NCBI GenBank assembly: GCA_934418295.1
Contig: CAKRWZ010000025.1
Coordinates: 1-23,931, forward strand
DNA from: an uncultured Mediterraneibacter sp.
GTDB lineage: Bacteria; Bacillota; Clostridia; Lachnospirales; Lachnospiraceae
DNA length: 23,931 bases
Direction: 5' to 3'
The notes under the pieces were generated by a model, which saw only the letters and a list, made by a program, of their open reading frames with translations, made no database searches and had not been told where the DNA came from. Of the stretch, positions 1-6,951 are shown in pieces; position 1 is the first letter of the stretch; each line of letters begins with the position of its first letter. The position numbers and the translations under genes were made by a program.

Positions 1-2
1 CC

Positions 3-662
3 TATGGTTCTTATGTAAAACCGGATGTGAACCTGGGAAAAGCAGTCAACAGGATCGAGGTTTTTGATACGGGAGTGGCACTGATCGCAGGTGCCATGAT
101 CATTCCGGCGGTATTCGTTTTCTTTGGAACGGACGGCATGAGCGCCGGCCCGAGCCTGATGTTTATTTCGTTGCCAAAGGTGTTTGTGGCCATGGGAAAA
201 GCCGGAACGGTGGTAGGTGTACTGTTCTTTGTAGCGGCGATCTTTGCCACCTTGACTTCTTGTATCTCTGTGCTGGAATCCATTGCGGCAAACTGTATGG
301 AAATCTTCCACAAAGAGCGTAAAAAAACGGTTTCTGTGCTGACAGTCATCTATCTGGCGGCTTCCGCAGTCATTGCGCTGGGCTACAGTCTCTTCTATTT
401 TGAAGTGAAACTGCCAAACGGTTCGGTAGGACAGCTGTTAGATATTGCGGATTACATCAGCAACAGCGTCATGATGCCGTTGATCGCACTTTTATCTACG
501 ATCTTGATCGGCTGGGTGAAAACGCCGGATTATGTGATCGAAGAAATGGAAAGAGGCGGGCATAAATTCCGGAGAAAGAAGCTTTATCGGGTGATGATCC
601 GCTACGTGGCACCGGTTATGATGCTGGTACTGTTTTTGCAGTCCACCGGAATTCTTTCTTAA
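3..662 (+). CDS. Sodium:neurotransmitter symporter (NSS/SNF) family transporter, 3' part
   Basis: The frame is open from base 3, so the gene begins before the window; about 219 C-terminal residues are visible. It begins YGSYVKPDVNL, followed by a hydrophobic helix with DTGVALIAG. This Tyr-Gly-Ser-Tyr plus 'DTxVALxAG' stretch is characteristic of bacterial NSS transporters (LeuT/MhsT type), which import amino acids or related amines with Na+. About five membrane helices follow, separated by short loops, including the conserved TSCISVLESIAAN helix. The last helix is followed by only a few residues, so the C-terminus looks complete. Substrate cannot be predicted because the binding-site helices 1 and 6 lie outside the window. 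A short imperfect hairpin (AGGAT at 666-670 with ATCCT at 679-683) just after the stop is a weak terminator candidate. Confidence 0.88.
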   Translation, partial: YGSYVKPDVNLGKAVNRIEVFDTGVALIAGAMIIPAVFVFFGTDGMSAGPSLMFISLPKVFVAMGKAGTVVGVLFFVAAIFATLTSCISVLESIAANCMEIFHKERKKTVSVLTVIYLAASAVIALGYSLFYFEVKLPNGSVGQLLDIADYISNSVMMPLIALLSTILIGWVKTPDYVIEEMERGGHKFRRKKLYRVMIRYVAPVMMLVLFLQSTGILS

Positions 663-739
663 AGCAGGATAGAAGTTAATCCTATTTCTTTCTAATTGGC
701 ATTTTTGGTGTGTAATTCTGAAATTTTCGTAAATAAGTC

Positions 740-767
740 TTGAAATTTAGGCGCTTGAGAGTATAAT
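740..767 (+). promoter_or_regulatory. Sigma-A-type promoter for the beta-helix surface protein
   Basis: TTGAAA at 740-745 and a perfect TATAAT at 762-767 are separated by 16 bp in an AT-rich setting. Transcription would start near 774. Confidence 0.72.
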
Positions 768-824
768 GTTTATGAATATATACTTATTACCGGTGTGTCT
801 TTTTCAGATAGTTGCGGAATACCG

Positions 825-865
825 ATGCACCACTCTGTGAACAGCTTACAGGGCGGTGCATTTTT
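825..865 (+). terminator. Terminator-like hairpin in the leader (possible attenuator)
   Basis: ATGCACC (825-831) pairs with GGTGCAT (855-861), and CTCTGT (833-838) pairs with ACAGGG (848-853) with one G-U pair. This gives a 13-bp stem with one mismatch and a 9-nt loop, followed by a run of five T (861-865). It lies about 50 nt after the predicted start of transcription and 175 nt before the gene. It could therefore end most transcripts early unless an alternative fold prevents it. Confidence 0.6.
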
Positions 866-1041
866 GCGCGCATAAAAGACAGTGATGAACTGACTGGGCA
901 GAGAAGCATACGCGGTTTACCGTTCGCTGACACAAAAACGAATGACATAAGGTTTCACTCCCGTGTCCGAGAGCGGTCAGTATTTTATGTACGGTACGAA
1001 TCTTCGGCAAACAGCCGGAAAAGAAGAAGGAGGAATTGCTT

Positions 1042-3228
1042 ATGAAAGTAAAAAAGAACCTGTATAGGCTGCTGAGCACCCTGTTTTGCTGCGTCATGCT
1101 GGTGAGCCTACTGCCTGCAACCGCTTGTGCGAAAGGGGCAACTATTATTGATGTAAATAATTCTGCCGAACTCTCGGAAGCGATCGCTCGTATAAACGAT
1201 GCCCCAGACAACGCAGATAAAGAATATGTCATAAACTTAACCGATGATATGGAAACAGGAGGCTTTACAGTTAAATCGCCCTGCCATGTTACCATTTTGG
1301 GCAACGGTCATACTTTAACAGTTGGCCGATACGGATATATCAGTACAGAAAGAGGGGCGCAATTAAATCTGGGTTCTAAAGATGGCAATATCTTGAATAT
1401 ATGCAGCGGGAACGAAGTGAGTGGCGATACTCCCGGACTGCTGTATGTGAAAGGAACATGCAATATGTACCCGGGTGTTACACTTTCAGGAAGAGTAGGA
1501 AACAACTATTTCGGCGGAGGTGTTACCGTTGAGAAGGGCACGTTTTATATGTATGGCGGCACAATTGAGAATTGCGGCATCCGCGGAGGCTCTGTTTGCT
1601 ACGGCGGCGGTGTTGCGGTAGTTTATGGCGGTACGTTTATTATGGACAGCGGAGAAATTAAAAACTGTTATGCAGAATCAGATTATATTGATTATTTTGA
1701 TCCCACAAAATGCTTTACGGCTATGGGCGGCGGAGTGTTTGTTTCCGGAGGTTCTTCTTTTATTATGAACGGAGGAACTGTTTCAAACAACAAAGCTACC
1801 AATATGGGCGGCGGGATTGCCGTTGTGTCATCATACGAAGAAATTGCAGGCGGCCTTGGAAATTTAAAAAGTTCTGCTGAAATTTTAGGCGGCACAGTCA
1901 AAAATAACAAGGCAAAAAAGGGTGCCGGAGTTTTTGCGTCTGCGTATTATTATTGTTATGCAAATGGAATTTGTGCCTCAACGCCAACTGTCGGTTCGTC
2001 TGCAAAGCAGGGGCTTTACATTAAAAACGCTCAGATACTTGACAACATAGCTGATACGACAGATGGACTTGGCGGCGGTGTGTTTGTGTCAATGCTGAAA
2101 TCTCCGGCAGTAGCCAGTATTGAAGATACTACAATACAAAGAAACAAAGCAGCTATGGGTGGCGGGGTTGCTTCTTACGGTTACTGGACTAACATGAGTA
2201 TTGATAAAAGTATAATTACAGAAAACGCGGCAACGAGTAACGGCGGCGGATTTCTGGCAGTAAATAATACATCCGGCGGTAGAACGACTATAAAAGATAC
2301 TGTTTTATGCAACAATCTGGCAGACGCAGCCGCTTCTGATGTATATCTTAACAAAGCTCCGTTAACTCTTCCGTCTGCCGAAAGTATGGATTCTCTTTAT
2401 CTTGGCAAACCGGATGAGGTTTATAACAACAGAATTGACGGATGGTACACAGATACCGTAGATTCAAGATACACCGCACAGGACAAGGATACGCGTGAAA
2501 AATATACAGGTTATGCCGATATAGACGGCACAGGCGAAATATGTCTGATTGCAGCAGTAAGTCATCCGCATGCAAAAATTACGTTTATCAATGAAGACGG
2601 CTCCGAAATTTACGGGGAGAAATGGCATCCGTTGGGAACTGCAGCTGAAGACATCGATGTGCCGGTCGCTGTAAAAGCATCCGATGATACATATGATTAT
2701 ATCTTTGAATCATGGAAGCCTGCGATTGAAGATGTAACTCAACATGCTGTTTATACTGCAAATTTCAAGAAGGTATTTAAGAAATTCACTGCCAAATATG
2801 AGTTTAGCAGTACTTCATCAGGCAGGGAATTGCCGGATGAGGTTATGGCTTTGCTGCCGGAGGATGCAACCCGTTATTCTCGTGATTATAATATAGAAGC
2901 AAAGGCTCCTTCGAAAACGATAGTAGAGGTTGAAGGAGGTAAATGGATCTTTAAGGGCTTTGGTAAAGATTGTATTACAGCAAATATGGAAAATGCCGAT
3001 GACACCGGAAATGTGAAGTTTGTTGGTCATTGGGAATTTGTCGCAAAAGAGGTTCCCTCCATCCCGACCGGTCCGTCAAAACCGGCAGAGGTCAATCCTG
3101 ACACAGGTGTTACAAGCCCGCAGACCGGGGACAATTCTCACCTTGTACTGTGGATTGCTCTGTTTACTGTCAGTGTAATCGGTATTGCAGGAAGCGCTGT
3201 TTACAGCAGAAGAAAAAGGGTAAGATAA
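1042..3228 (+). CDS. Wall-anchored beta-helix surface protein with SHIRT domain and SPQTG sorting signal
   Basis: A 728-residue secreted protein. ATG at 1042 is preferred over the in-frame TTG at 1036 because AAGGAGG (1027-1033) sits 8 nt before it. Residues 1-31 form a signal peptide ending ACAKG. Residues about 95-450 are Gly-rich repeats of the 'GGGV...GGTI.NN.A' type, the pattern of a right-handed parallel beta-helix. Residues about 511-575 resemble an InlB-B/MucBP-like repeat (ITFINEDGSEIYGEKW). Residues about 580-665 match a SHIRT domain (LPDEVMALLPEDA, later GGKWIFKGF), known in Gram-positive adhesins as a rigid stalk module. The C-terminus has SPQTGD (residues 692-697), a hydrophobic segment and RRKRVR, a sortase sorting signal. 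A second similar motif, NPDTG, lies just before it. Codon use is visibly more AT-rich than in the flanking genes, which may mean acquisition. No sortase gene is in the window. The ligand is unknown. Confidence 0.85.
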   Translation: MKVKKNLYRLLSTLFCCVMLVSLLPATACAKGATIIDVNNSAELSEAIARINDAPDNADKEYVINLTDDMETGGFTVKSPCHVTILGNGHTLTVGRYGYISTERGAQLNLGSKDGNILNICSGNEVSGDTPGLLYVKGTCNMYPGVTLSGRVGNNYFGGGVTVEKGTFYMYGGTIENCGIRGGSVCYGGGVAVVYGGTFIMDSGEIKNCYAESDYIDYFDPTKCFTAMGGGVFVSGGSSFIMNGGTVSNNKATNMGGGIAVVSSYEEIAGGLGNLKSSAEILGGTVKNNKAKKGAGVFASAYYYCYANGICASTPTVGSSAKQGLYIKNAQILDNIADTTDGLGGGVFVSMLKSPAVASIEDTTIQRNKAAMGGGVASYGYWTNMSIDKSIITENAATSNGGGFLAVNNTSGGRTTIKDTVLCNNLADAAASDVYLNKAPLTLPSAESMDSLYLGKPDEVYNNRIDGWYTDTVDSRYTAQDKDTREKYTGYADIDGTGEICLIAAVSHPHAKITFINEDGSEIYGEKWHPLGTAAEDIDVPVAVKASDDTYDYIFESWKPAIEDVTQHAVYTANFKKVFKKFTAKYEFSSTSSGRELPDEVMALLPEDATRYSRDYNIEAKAPSKTIVEVEGGKWIFKGFGKDCITANMENADDTGNVKFVGHWEFVAKEVPSIPTGPSKPAEVNPDTGVTSPQTGDNSHLVLWIALFTVSVIGIAGSAVYSRRKRVR

Positions 3229-3290
3229 AATTACAGAGCACCTATTTTAAGACTGGAAAAAAGTCAAGAAATAGGTGCTTTTTTGTAATT
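3229..3290 (+). terminator. Strong intrinsic terminator after the surface-protein gene
   Basis: AGCACCTATTT (3237-3247) pairs perfectly with AAATAGGTGCT (3269-3279), with an inner GACT/AGTC pairing (3251-3254 with 3262-3265) and six T at 3279-3284. The outer AATTACA (3229-3235) is complementary to TGTAATT (3284-3290), so it could also act on transcripts arriving from the minus strand. Confidence 0.9.
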
Positions 3291-3297
3291 GCGACGA

Positions 3298-3376
3298 GGA
3301 AAATACGGCATGCTTGCATGGCAGTATTTGACGACCGCTGATCAGCGGATAAAACTCGCAAAGCGTGTTTTATCGC
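3298..3376 (-). terminator. Cluster of inverted repeats ending the minus-strand operon
   Basis: Three inverted repeats lie between the convergent genes. The first, 3345-3376, is an imperfect 14-bp stem with a 3-nt loop (GATAAAAC and GTTTTATC arms). The second, 3335-3348, is a perfect 14-bp palindrome, CCGCTGATCAGCGG. The third, about 3303-3330, has AAATAC and CATGC arms and is followed on the minus strand by TTTT. The third is the best terminator candidate for the operon ending at 3399, although its T-run is short. Confidence 0.5.
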
Positions 3377-3398
3377 TGTGCCCGAAAACCTGCAAAAA

Positions 3399-4706
3399 TC
3401 AGAAAATCAAACCGTTGATGATCTGTTCGCAGATCATCAGGCTGCCGTTGAGTCCTTGGTGTGTTTTAGGGATCACGTCGGTATAACCGATGGACGGGAG
3501 CCCGATTTCAATGCCGCTGAAGATGTGATGCAGCGCTTTCAGCTGAGCGAGAATACTGCCGTCGGCAAAAACGATTCCGGCTTTGGTGTCCAATATCGGT
3601 TTTTGGAGTGCTTCCGCCATGGCAGAGCGAGACAAAAGCGCCTGCAATTCTGCGTAATCTGCGGTTGTACTGTCCGGATCTGTGACGTGGATGCATTCTG
3701 CGGTCATTCCGAAATATTGGATCAGGAAACGGGCATAGCCAAGACATTGGGAAGCTGTACCATGAACAGCAAATGTAGCCCCTTTGGGTAATCCGGAAAC
3801 AGCATCCAGATGGGAAAGGAAAAGGTAGGAGCGAGCCCTTGCCTTTTCAGCCTCCCTGTCAAAAGCGCCGGTATCACAGCCACAGATCCGGGCAGCTTGT
3901 CGGATCAGCTCTTCACAGACAGAAAATCCGATGGGGACACCCGGCAAAGAAATATAAGGTGTGCCATACAGGCTCTGCAGATATTCTGCAGTTTTTTGGC
4001 CGTAAGCCGGATCGATTACAAGATTCAGATTCGCATCACCGAGATGTTGGATTTCGTCTAAAGTGCAGTCGCAGCAGAGCGCGCAGCTGACCTCCATGCC
4101 TGCTAAAGCCAGAAGGCGCTTCCATTCGGCCAGATCTCCCTCATAATATTTTTGGAAGATGGAAAGTCCCAACAAATTGACAGATTTTTTAGTCGTCTTT
4201 CGGTCAGAAGAAGCTGCCGCCGGAAGCAAATGCTCCAGAAGTTTCAGGCAGGCCTTTTCATAGCCGTTCCAGACATGGCGGGAATAACCCGGGGTTTCCA
4301 CGATCAGGAAAGGAAATTTTGTGATTTTTTCGGCGGTAATCCGCTCCAAATCATCTCCGATCAAAGCGGCCCCCGGGGTGTTGATGATGACCAGAAGCTG
4401 GGGCGGCATATGCTCCTGCAGATAGTCCAGTGCCTCCAAAAGCTTGTCCTTGCTGCCATATACGTAGTCTCGTTTATCCAGATAGGTGCAGGGAACCCGT
4501 GGCTGACCGTAAAACCACATTTCCGGATAATTTAAAGGGTCAAAGACGCTTTTTCGAAGAAACTGATTTTCGGAAGTGGCAGAGTGATAAAACTTGCAGC
4601 CGCTGGGACCGTTCAGTAAAACGGTGGTATTGTGAATGCCTTCAAAGGCAAAAATCAGCCCGGAAAGACTATCTGGCGTAATATTTGTCAAATAAGTGCT
4701 GGTCAT
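3399..4706 (-). CDS. Nitrogenase component 1-like protein (NifK/BchB-like partner subunit)
   Basis: 435 residues. The start ATG (4706-4704) has AAGGAG 9 nt upstream inside the preceding gene, so the 38-nt overlap with that gene looks real. The N-terminus has LLNGPSGC (Cys37), matching the 'GPxGC' P-cluster position of NifD/NifK proteins. The family's LDxRDxVxG strand follows (TYLDKRDYVYGSKDKL, residues 74-89), then NTPGAALIGDD (109-119). In that last motif, NifD/NifK normally have Cys; here it is Thr110. The first family cysteine, expected near residues 11-13, is also missing. Only one of three cluster cysteines therefore remains. It probably forms a heterodimer or heterotetramer with the NifD-like domain of the upstream fusion protein, like BchN-BchB or NifD-NifK. 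Substrate unknown. Identification as oxidoreductase/nitrogenase component 1 family is strong; the role is inferred. Confidence 0.85.
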   Translation of the reverse strand: MTSTYLTNITPDSLSGLIFAFEGIHNTTVLLNGPSGCKFYHSATSENQFLRKSVFDPLNYPEMWFYGQPRVPCTYLDKRDYVYGSKDKLLEALDYLQEHMPPQLLVIINTPGAALIGDDLERITAEKITKFPFLIVETPGYSRHVWNGYEKACLKLLEHLLPAAASSDRKTTKKSVNLLGLSIFQKYYEGDLAEWKRLLALAGMEVSCALCCDCTLDEIQHLGDANLNLVIDPAYGQKTAEYLQSLYGTPYISLPGVPIGFSVCEELIRQAARICGCDTGAFDREAEKARARSYLFLSHLDAVSGLPKGATFAVHGTASQCLGYARFLIQYFGMTAECIHVTDPDSTTADYAELQALLSRSAMAEALQKPILDTKAGIVFADGSILAQLKALHHIFSGIEIGLPSIGYTDVIPKTHQGLNGSLMICEQIINGLIF

Positions 4707-6951
4707 TTTTCCACGCTCCTTCCAAATTTGTGTGAAACAGGCCGGCCCACCGTTCTGCGGTGAGGATGCCTGAGAAAAAGCCTGTATCCGGACACATTGG
4801 GATCGTGTCGTTCAAACAGTTTTCGTAAGCCGGGGAATCATAGTCCGAAAGCAGGATATCCGGCCGGTATGCGGCGATGTCATCCGGTCCCTTTGTCGGA
4901 TCATAATTTTCCTCTAAAGGAATAGTATTGATATCCGGAAGATTGCTGCGGAAGTTTTCATCTTGAGAAAAGCTGCGGATGCAAAGCTTGACAATCTCAA
5001 TTCCTACGTCCAATGCTGTCTGCAAAATCCAATCCAACTCGTGACTTCTGGTGATGACCATCAGTTTTTTGCCCTTTAAAAGAGGCCGGATCTTTTCAAC
5101 GCGCTTTGCATAAAGCTTGCGGTGTTCTTCAATAATGCTGTCTGCAACGGTGTCCTGTCCGAAGAATGCGCCGATATCCTGCAGCCATTTTGCGGTTTCC
5201 GAAAAACCAACCGGGAATTGATTTTCATAAAAGGTGCTGTTGTATTCTTTTTTGAAAAACTCTTCCAAAATCTGGCCGGTATAATCCTTGTAAGCTAAAA
5301 GATTCAATGGCGCACTGCAAAAATCACGAAGTGCATCGTAAGTAGTATTACAAAGAAAGCGGCAATTGACGCGGATTCCCATGGCACTCAGATAGGAAGT
5401 CATGGTCTGGAAATTCCGTTCTGTATTGTTTGCCACTACTTTTTCAAAGACAATATTTACTGTATTTTCACGGACCGGAACCTCCTGGTCGATGATCTGT
5501 TTCGCCAACTGTGTATAACTCATCAGCATGCCCTGCAGATAGTCTCCGTTCAGGTTGCCGTCTGTCTTAATGGTAACGACTGGCAGCTCCGGGGTGGAGA
5601 GAGTCTTTGCTTTATCGATATCGTCTCCGATGATACCGGCGGGACAGGAGCTGACGATAATGATCGCCCGCGGAGGCGGATCCATCTGGCGGATTTCCTG
5701 TACTGCGTCAAAAAGCTTGTTTGTCCCGCCAAAAATGATATCATTTTCATCCATGTTGGTAGAGCAGATATTCGGCATCAATGAGGTCGGCAAAAGAGAA
5801 CCACGCTCAAAGAGATTACGCCGTCCGCTGGAGCTTAAGCTTTGAAAGGACAGATAAATGCAGCTTCTTGGTGAGTGAGCCAGTACGACGGCATCTGTCA
5901 AATGGACGCCCATGGTCATGGCGCCGTTGAAAGCACAGCCGTGGAGAGGCTCGCCCCGGAGAACGTTTTTAGAGAGATATCCGGAATCATAAGAAGGCTC
6001 TTCGACAGTGCTGTTGTCCGTCTGGACGGAAGCATCTGCACTTTGTGCGGTCAGTAAGCCGTCTTCTGCTTCTGGTTTGTTTTCCGGTTTTGCTTCCGGA
6101 GCAGTTTTCTGTTCTGTATTTGAAGAAGCAGGGACCGGTTTGCGGCGATACAAAAGCAGTTCTTCCAGCTGCTCGTCCGTCAGAGGTTTCGGCGGATAGA
6201 GCTTCGGCCCGGCCAGAATCCGATCGGCGGTATCGTAAAAAATGTCAGAGACGGTTCGGGCGATTTCGTTGTTTAAAGCTGAGATTGGCAGATTTTCACG
6301 CTCTGCCTGAGCGAACATGTCGGTTCTCGGAATTTTGGCAAATACCGGAAGTCCTACGGCCTGTGCGAAAGCAGCCACTCGTTCATCCTCTTCGGAAACG
6401 TTTCGGCTGTTGAACAAAAGACCGGCTACGCGGCACTGGTCGCCGTCATAGTTGCGGATTCCCCGCAGAATGTTGTTGGCGGCGTAAAGCGCCATATATT
6501 CTCCGGAGGTTACGATAAAAATAGTGTCGGCGTATTCCCGTCGGATCGGCACGGCAAAGCCGCCGCAGACCACATCACCCAATACGTCATATACGATAAT
6601 GTCATAATTTTCTTTGATCTGAAACTTTTGTAAAAATTCAAAGGAAGTAATGATTCCTCGTCCTGCGCAGCCGACTCCCGGTTCAGGACCGCCGGCTTCG
6701 ATACAGCCGATACCGTTGTAGCCGGTTTGAAGTACGTCGGTGACCTTGTAATCGGCAGGAGACGTACTGCGGATATAGTCCAAGACGGTGGTGAGATGCT
6801 TTCCTTTCAATAAAAGTTTTGTGGAATCATGCTTAGGGTCGCAGCCGATCTGCAGGACTTTTTCTCCTTTTACAGACAAGGCTGCGGAAAGATTGGCGCT
6901 CAAGGTAGACTTACCGATACCACCTTTTCCGTATACTGCGATTTCTTTCAA
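4669..6951 (-). CDS. Fused NifH-like reductase and NifD-like catalytic protein
   Basis: 760 residues. The start is TTG (6951-6949); AGGAGG at 6964-6959 lies 7 nt upstream, and TTGA overlaps the stop of pepT. Residues 1-270 are a complete Fe-protein (NifH/BchL) domain. It has a P-loop GKGGIGKST (8-16), switch region CDPKHD (37-42), Cys95 in GVGCAGRG and Cys129 in DVVCGGF (the two [4Fe-4S] ligands of the NifH dimer), and Arg98 at the NifH ADP-ribosylation position. Residues about 271-320 are a Pro/Ala/Glu/Lys-rich flexible linker. Residues about 321-760 are a nitrogenase component 1 domain with Cys339 (LHGCAFNG), Cys364 (HSPRSC) and Cys436 (SSCPAGIIGDD), all three P-cluster-type cysteines, plus the family strand STNMDENDIIFGG. 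The FeMo-cofactor ligands Cys275 and His442 of NifD have no clear counterpart. It is probably an ATP-driven two-electron reductase related to group IV nitrogenase-like enzymes (BchLNB, CfbCD, Mar). Substrate unknown; nitrogen fixation is unlikely. Confidence 0.9.
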   Translation of the reverse strand: MKEIAVYGKGGIGKSTLSANLSAALSVKGEKVLQIGCDPKHDSTKLLLKGKHLTTVLDYIRSTSPADYKVTDVLQTGYNGIGCIEAGGPEPGVGCAGRGIITSFEFLQKFQIKENYDIIVYDVLGDVVCGGFAVPIRREYADTIFIVTSGEYMALYAANNILRGIRNYDGDQCRVAGLLFNSRNVSEEDERVAAFAQAVGLPVFAKIPRTDMFAQAERENLPISALNNEIARTVSDIFYDTADRILAGPKLYPPKPLTDEQLEELLLYRRKPVPASSNTEQKTAPEAKPENKPEAEDGLLTAQSADASVQTDNSTVEEPSYDSGYLSKNVLRGEPLHGCAFNGAMTMGVHLTDAVVLAHSPRSCIYLSFQSLSSSGRRNLFERGSLLPTSLMPNICSTNMDENDIIFGGTNKLFDAVQEIRQMDPPPRAIIIVSSCPAGIIGDDIDKAKTLSTPELPVVTIKTDGNLNGDYLQGMLMSYTQLAKQIIDQEVPVRENTVNIVFEKVVANNTERNFQTMTSYLSAMGIRVNCRFLCNTTYDALRDFCSAPLNLLAYKDYTGQILEEFFKKEYNSTFYENQFPVGFSETAKWLQDIGAFFGQDTVADSIIEEHRKLYAKRVEKIRPLLKGKKLMVITRSHELDWILQTALDVGIEIVKLCIRSFSQDENFRSNLPDINTIPLEENYDPTKGPDDIAAYRPDILLSDYDSPAYENCLNDTIPMCPDTGFFSGILTAERWAGLFHTNLEGAWKNDQHLFDKYYAR

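Larger units (their letters stand above)
663..1041. other. Intergenic region: promoter and long 5' leader of the surface-protein gene
   Basis: This 379-base stretch has no convincing gene. It holds a near-consensus promoter at 740-767 and then a leader of roughly 265 nt before the ATG at 1042. The leader contains a terminator-like hairpin (825-865) and several weaker inverted repeats: TACCGT at 918-923 with ACGGTA at 991-996, enclosing GACAC at 929-933 with GTGTC at 963-967, and a small CGGC/GCCG hairpin near 1004-1016. I do not recognise a known riboswitch class. The small open frame across 812-1045 has no ribosome binding site and no recognisable product. Confidence 0.6.

Noticed and set aside
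812..1045. Small leader-peptide gene in the 5' leader of the surface protein
   Set aside because: No Shine-Dalgarno site at its start and no run of regulatory codons; it overlaps the real start and reads as random sequence.
3399..6951. True nitrogenase (nitrogen fixation) genes
   Set aside because: The FeMo-cofactor ligands are not visible, the partner subunit lacks two of three P-cluster cysteines, and no nifB/E/N or other nif gene is present in the window.
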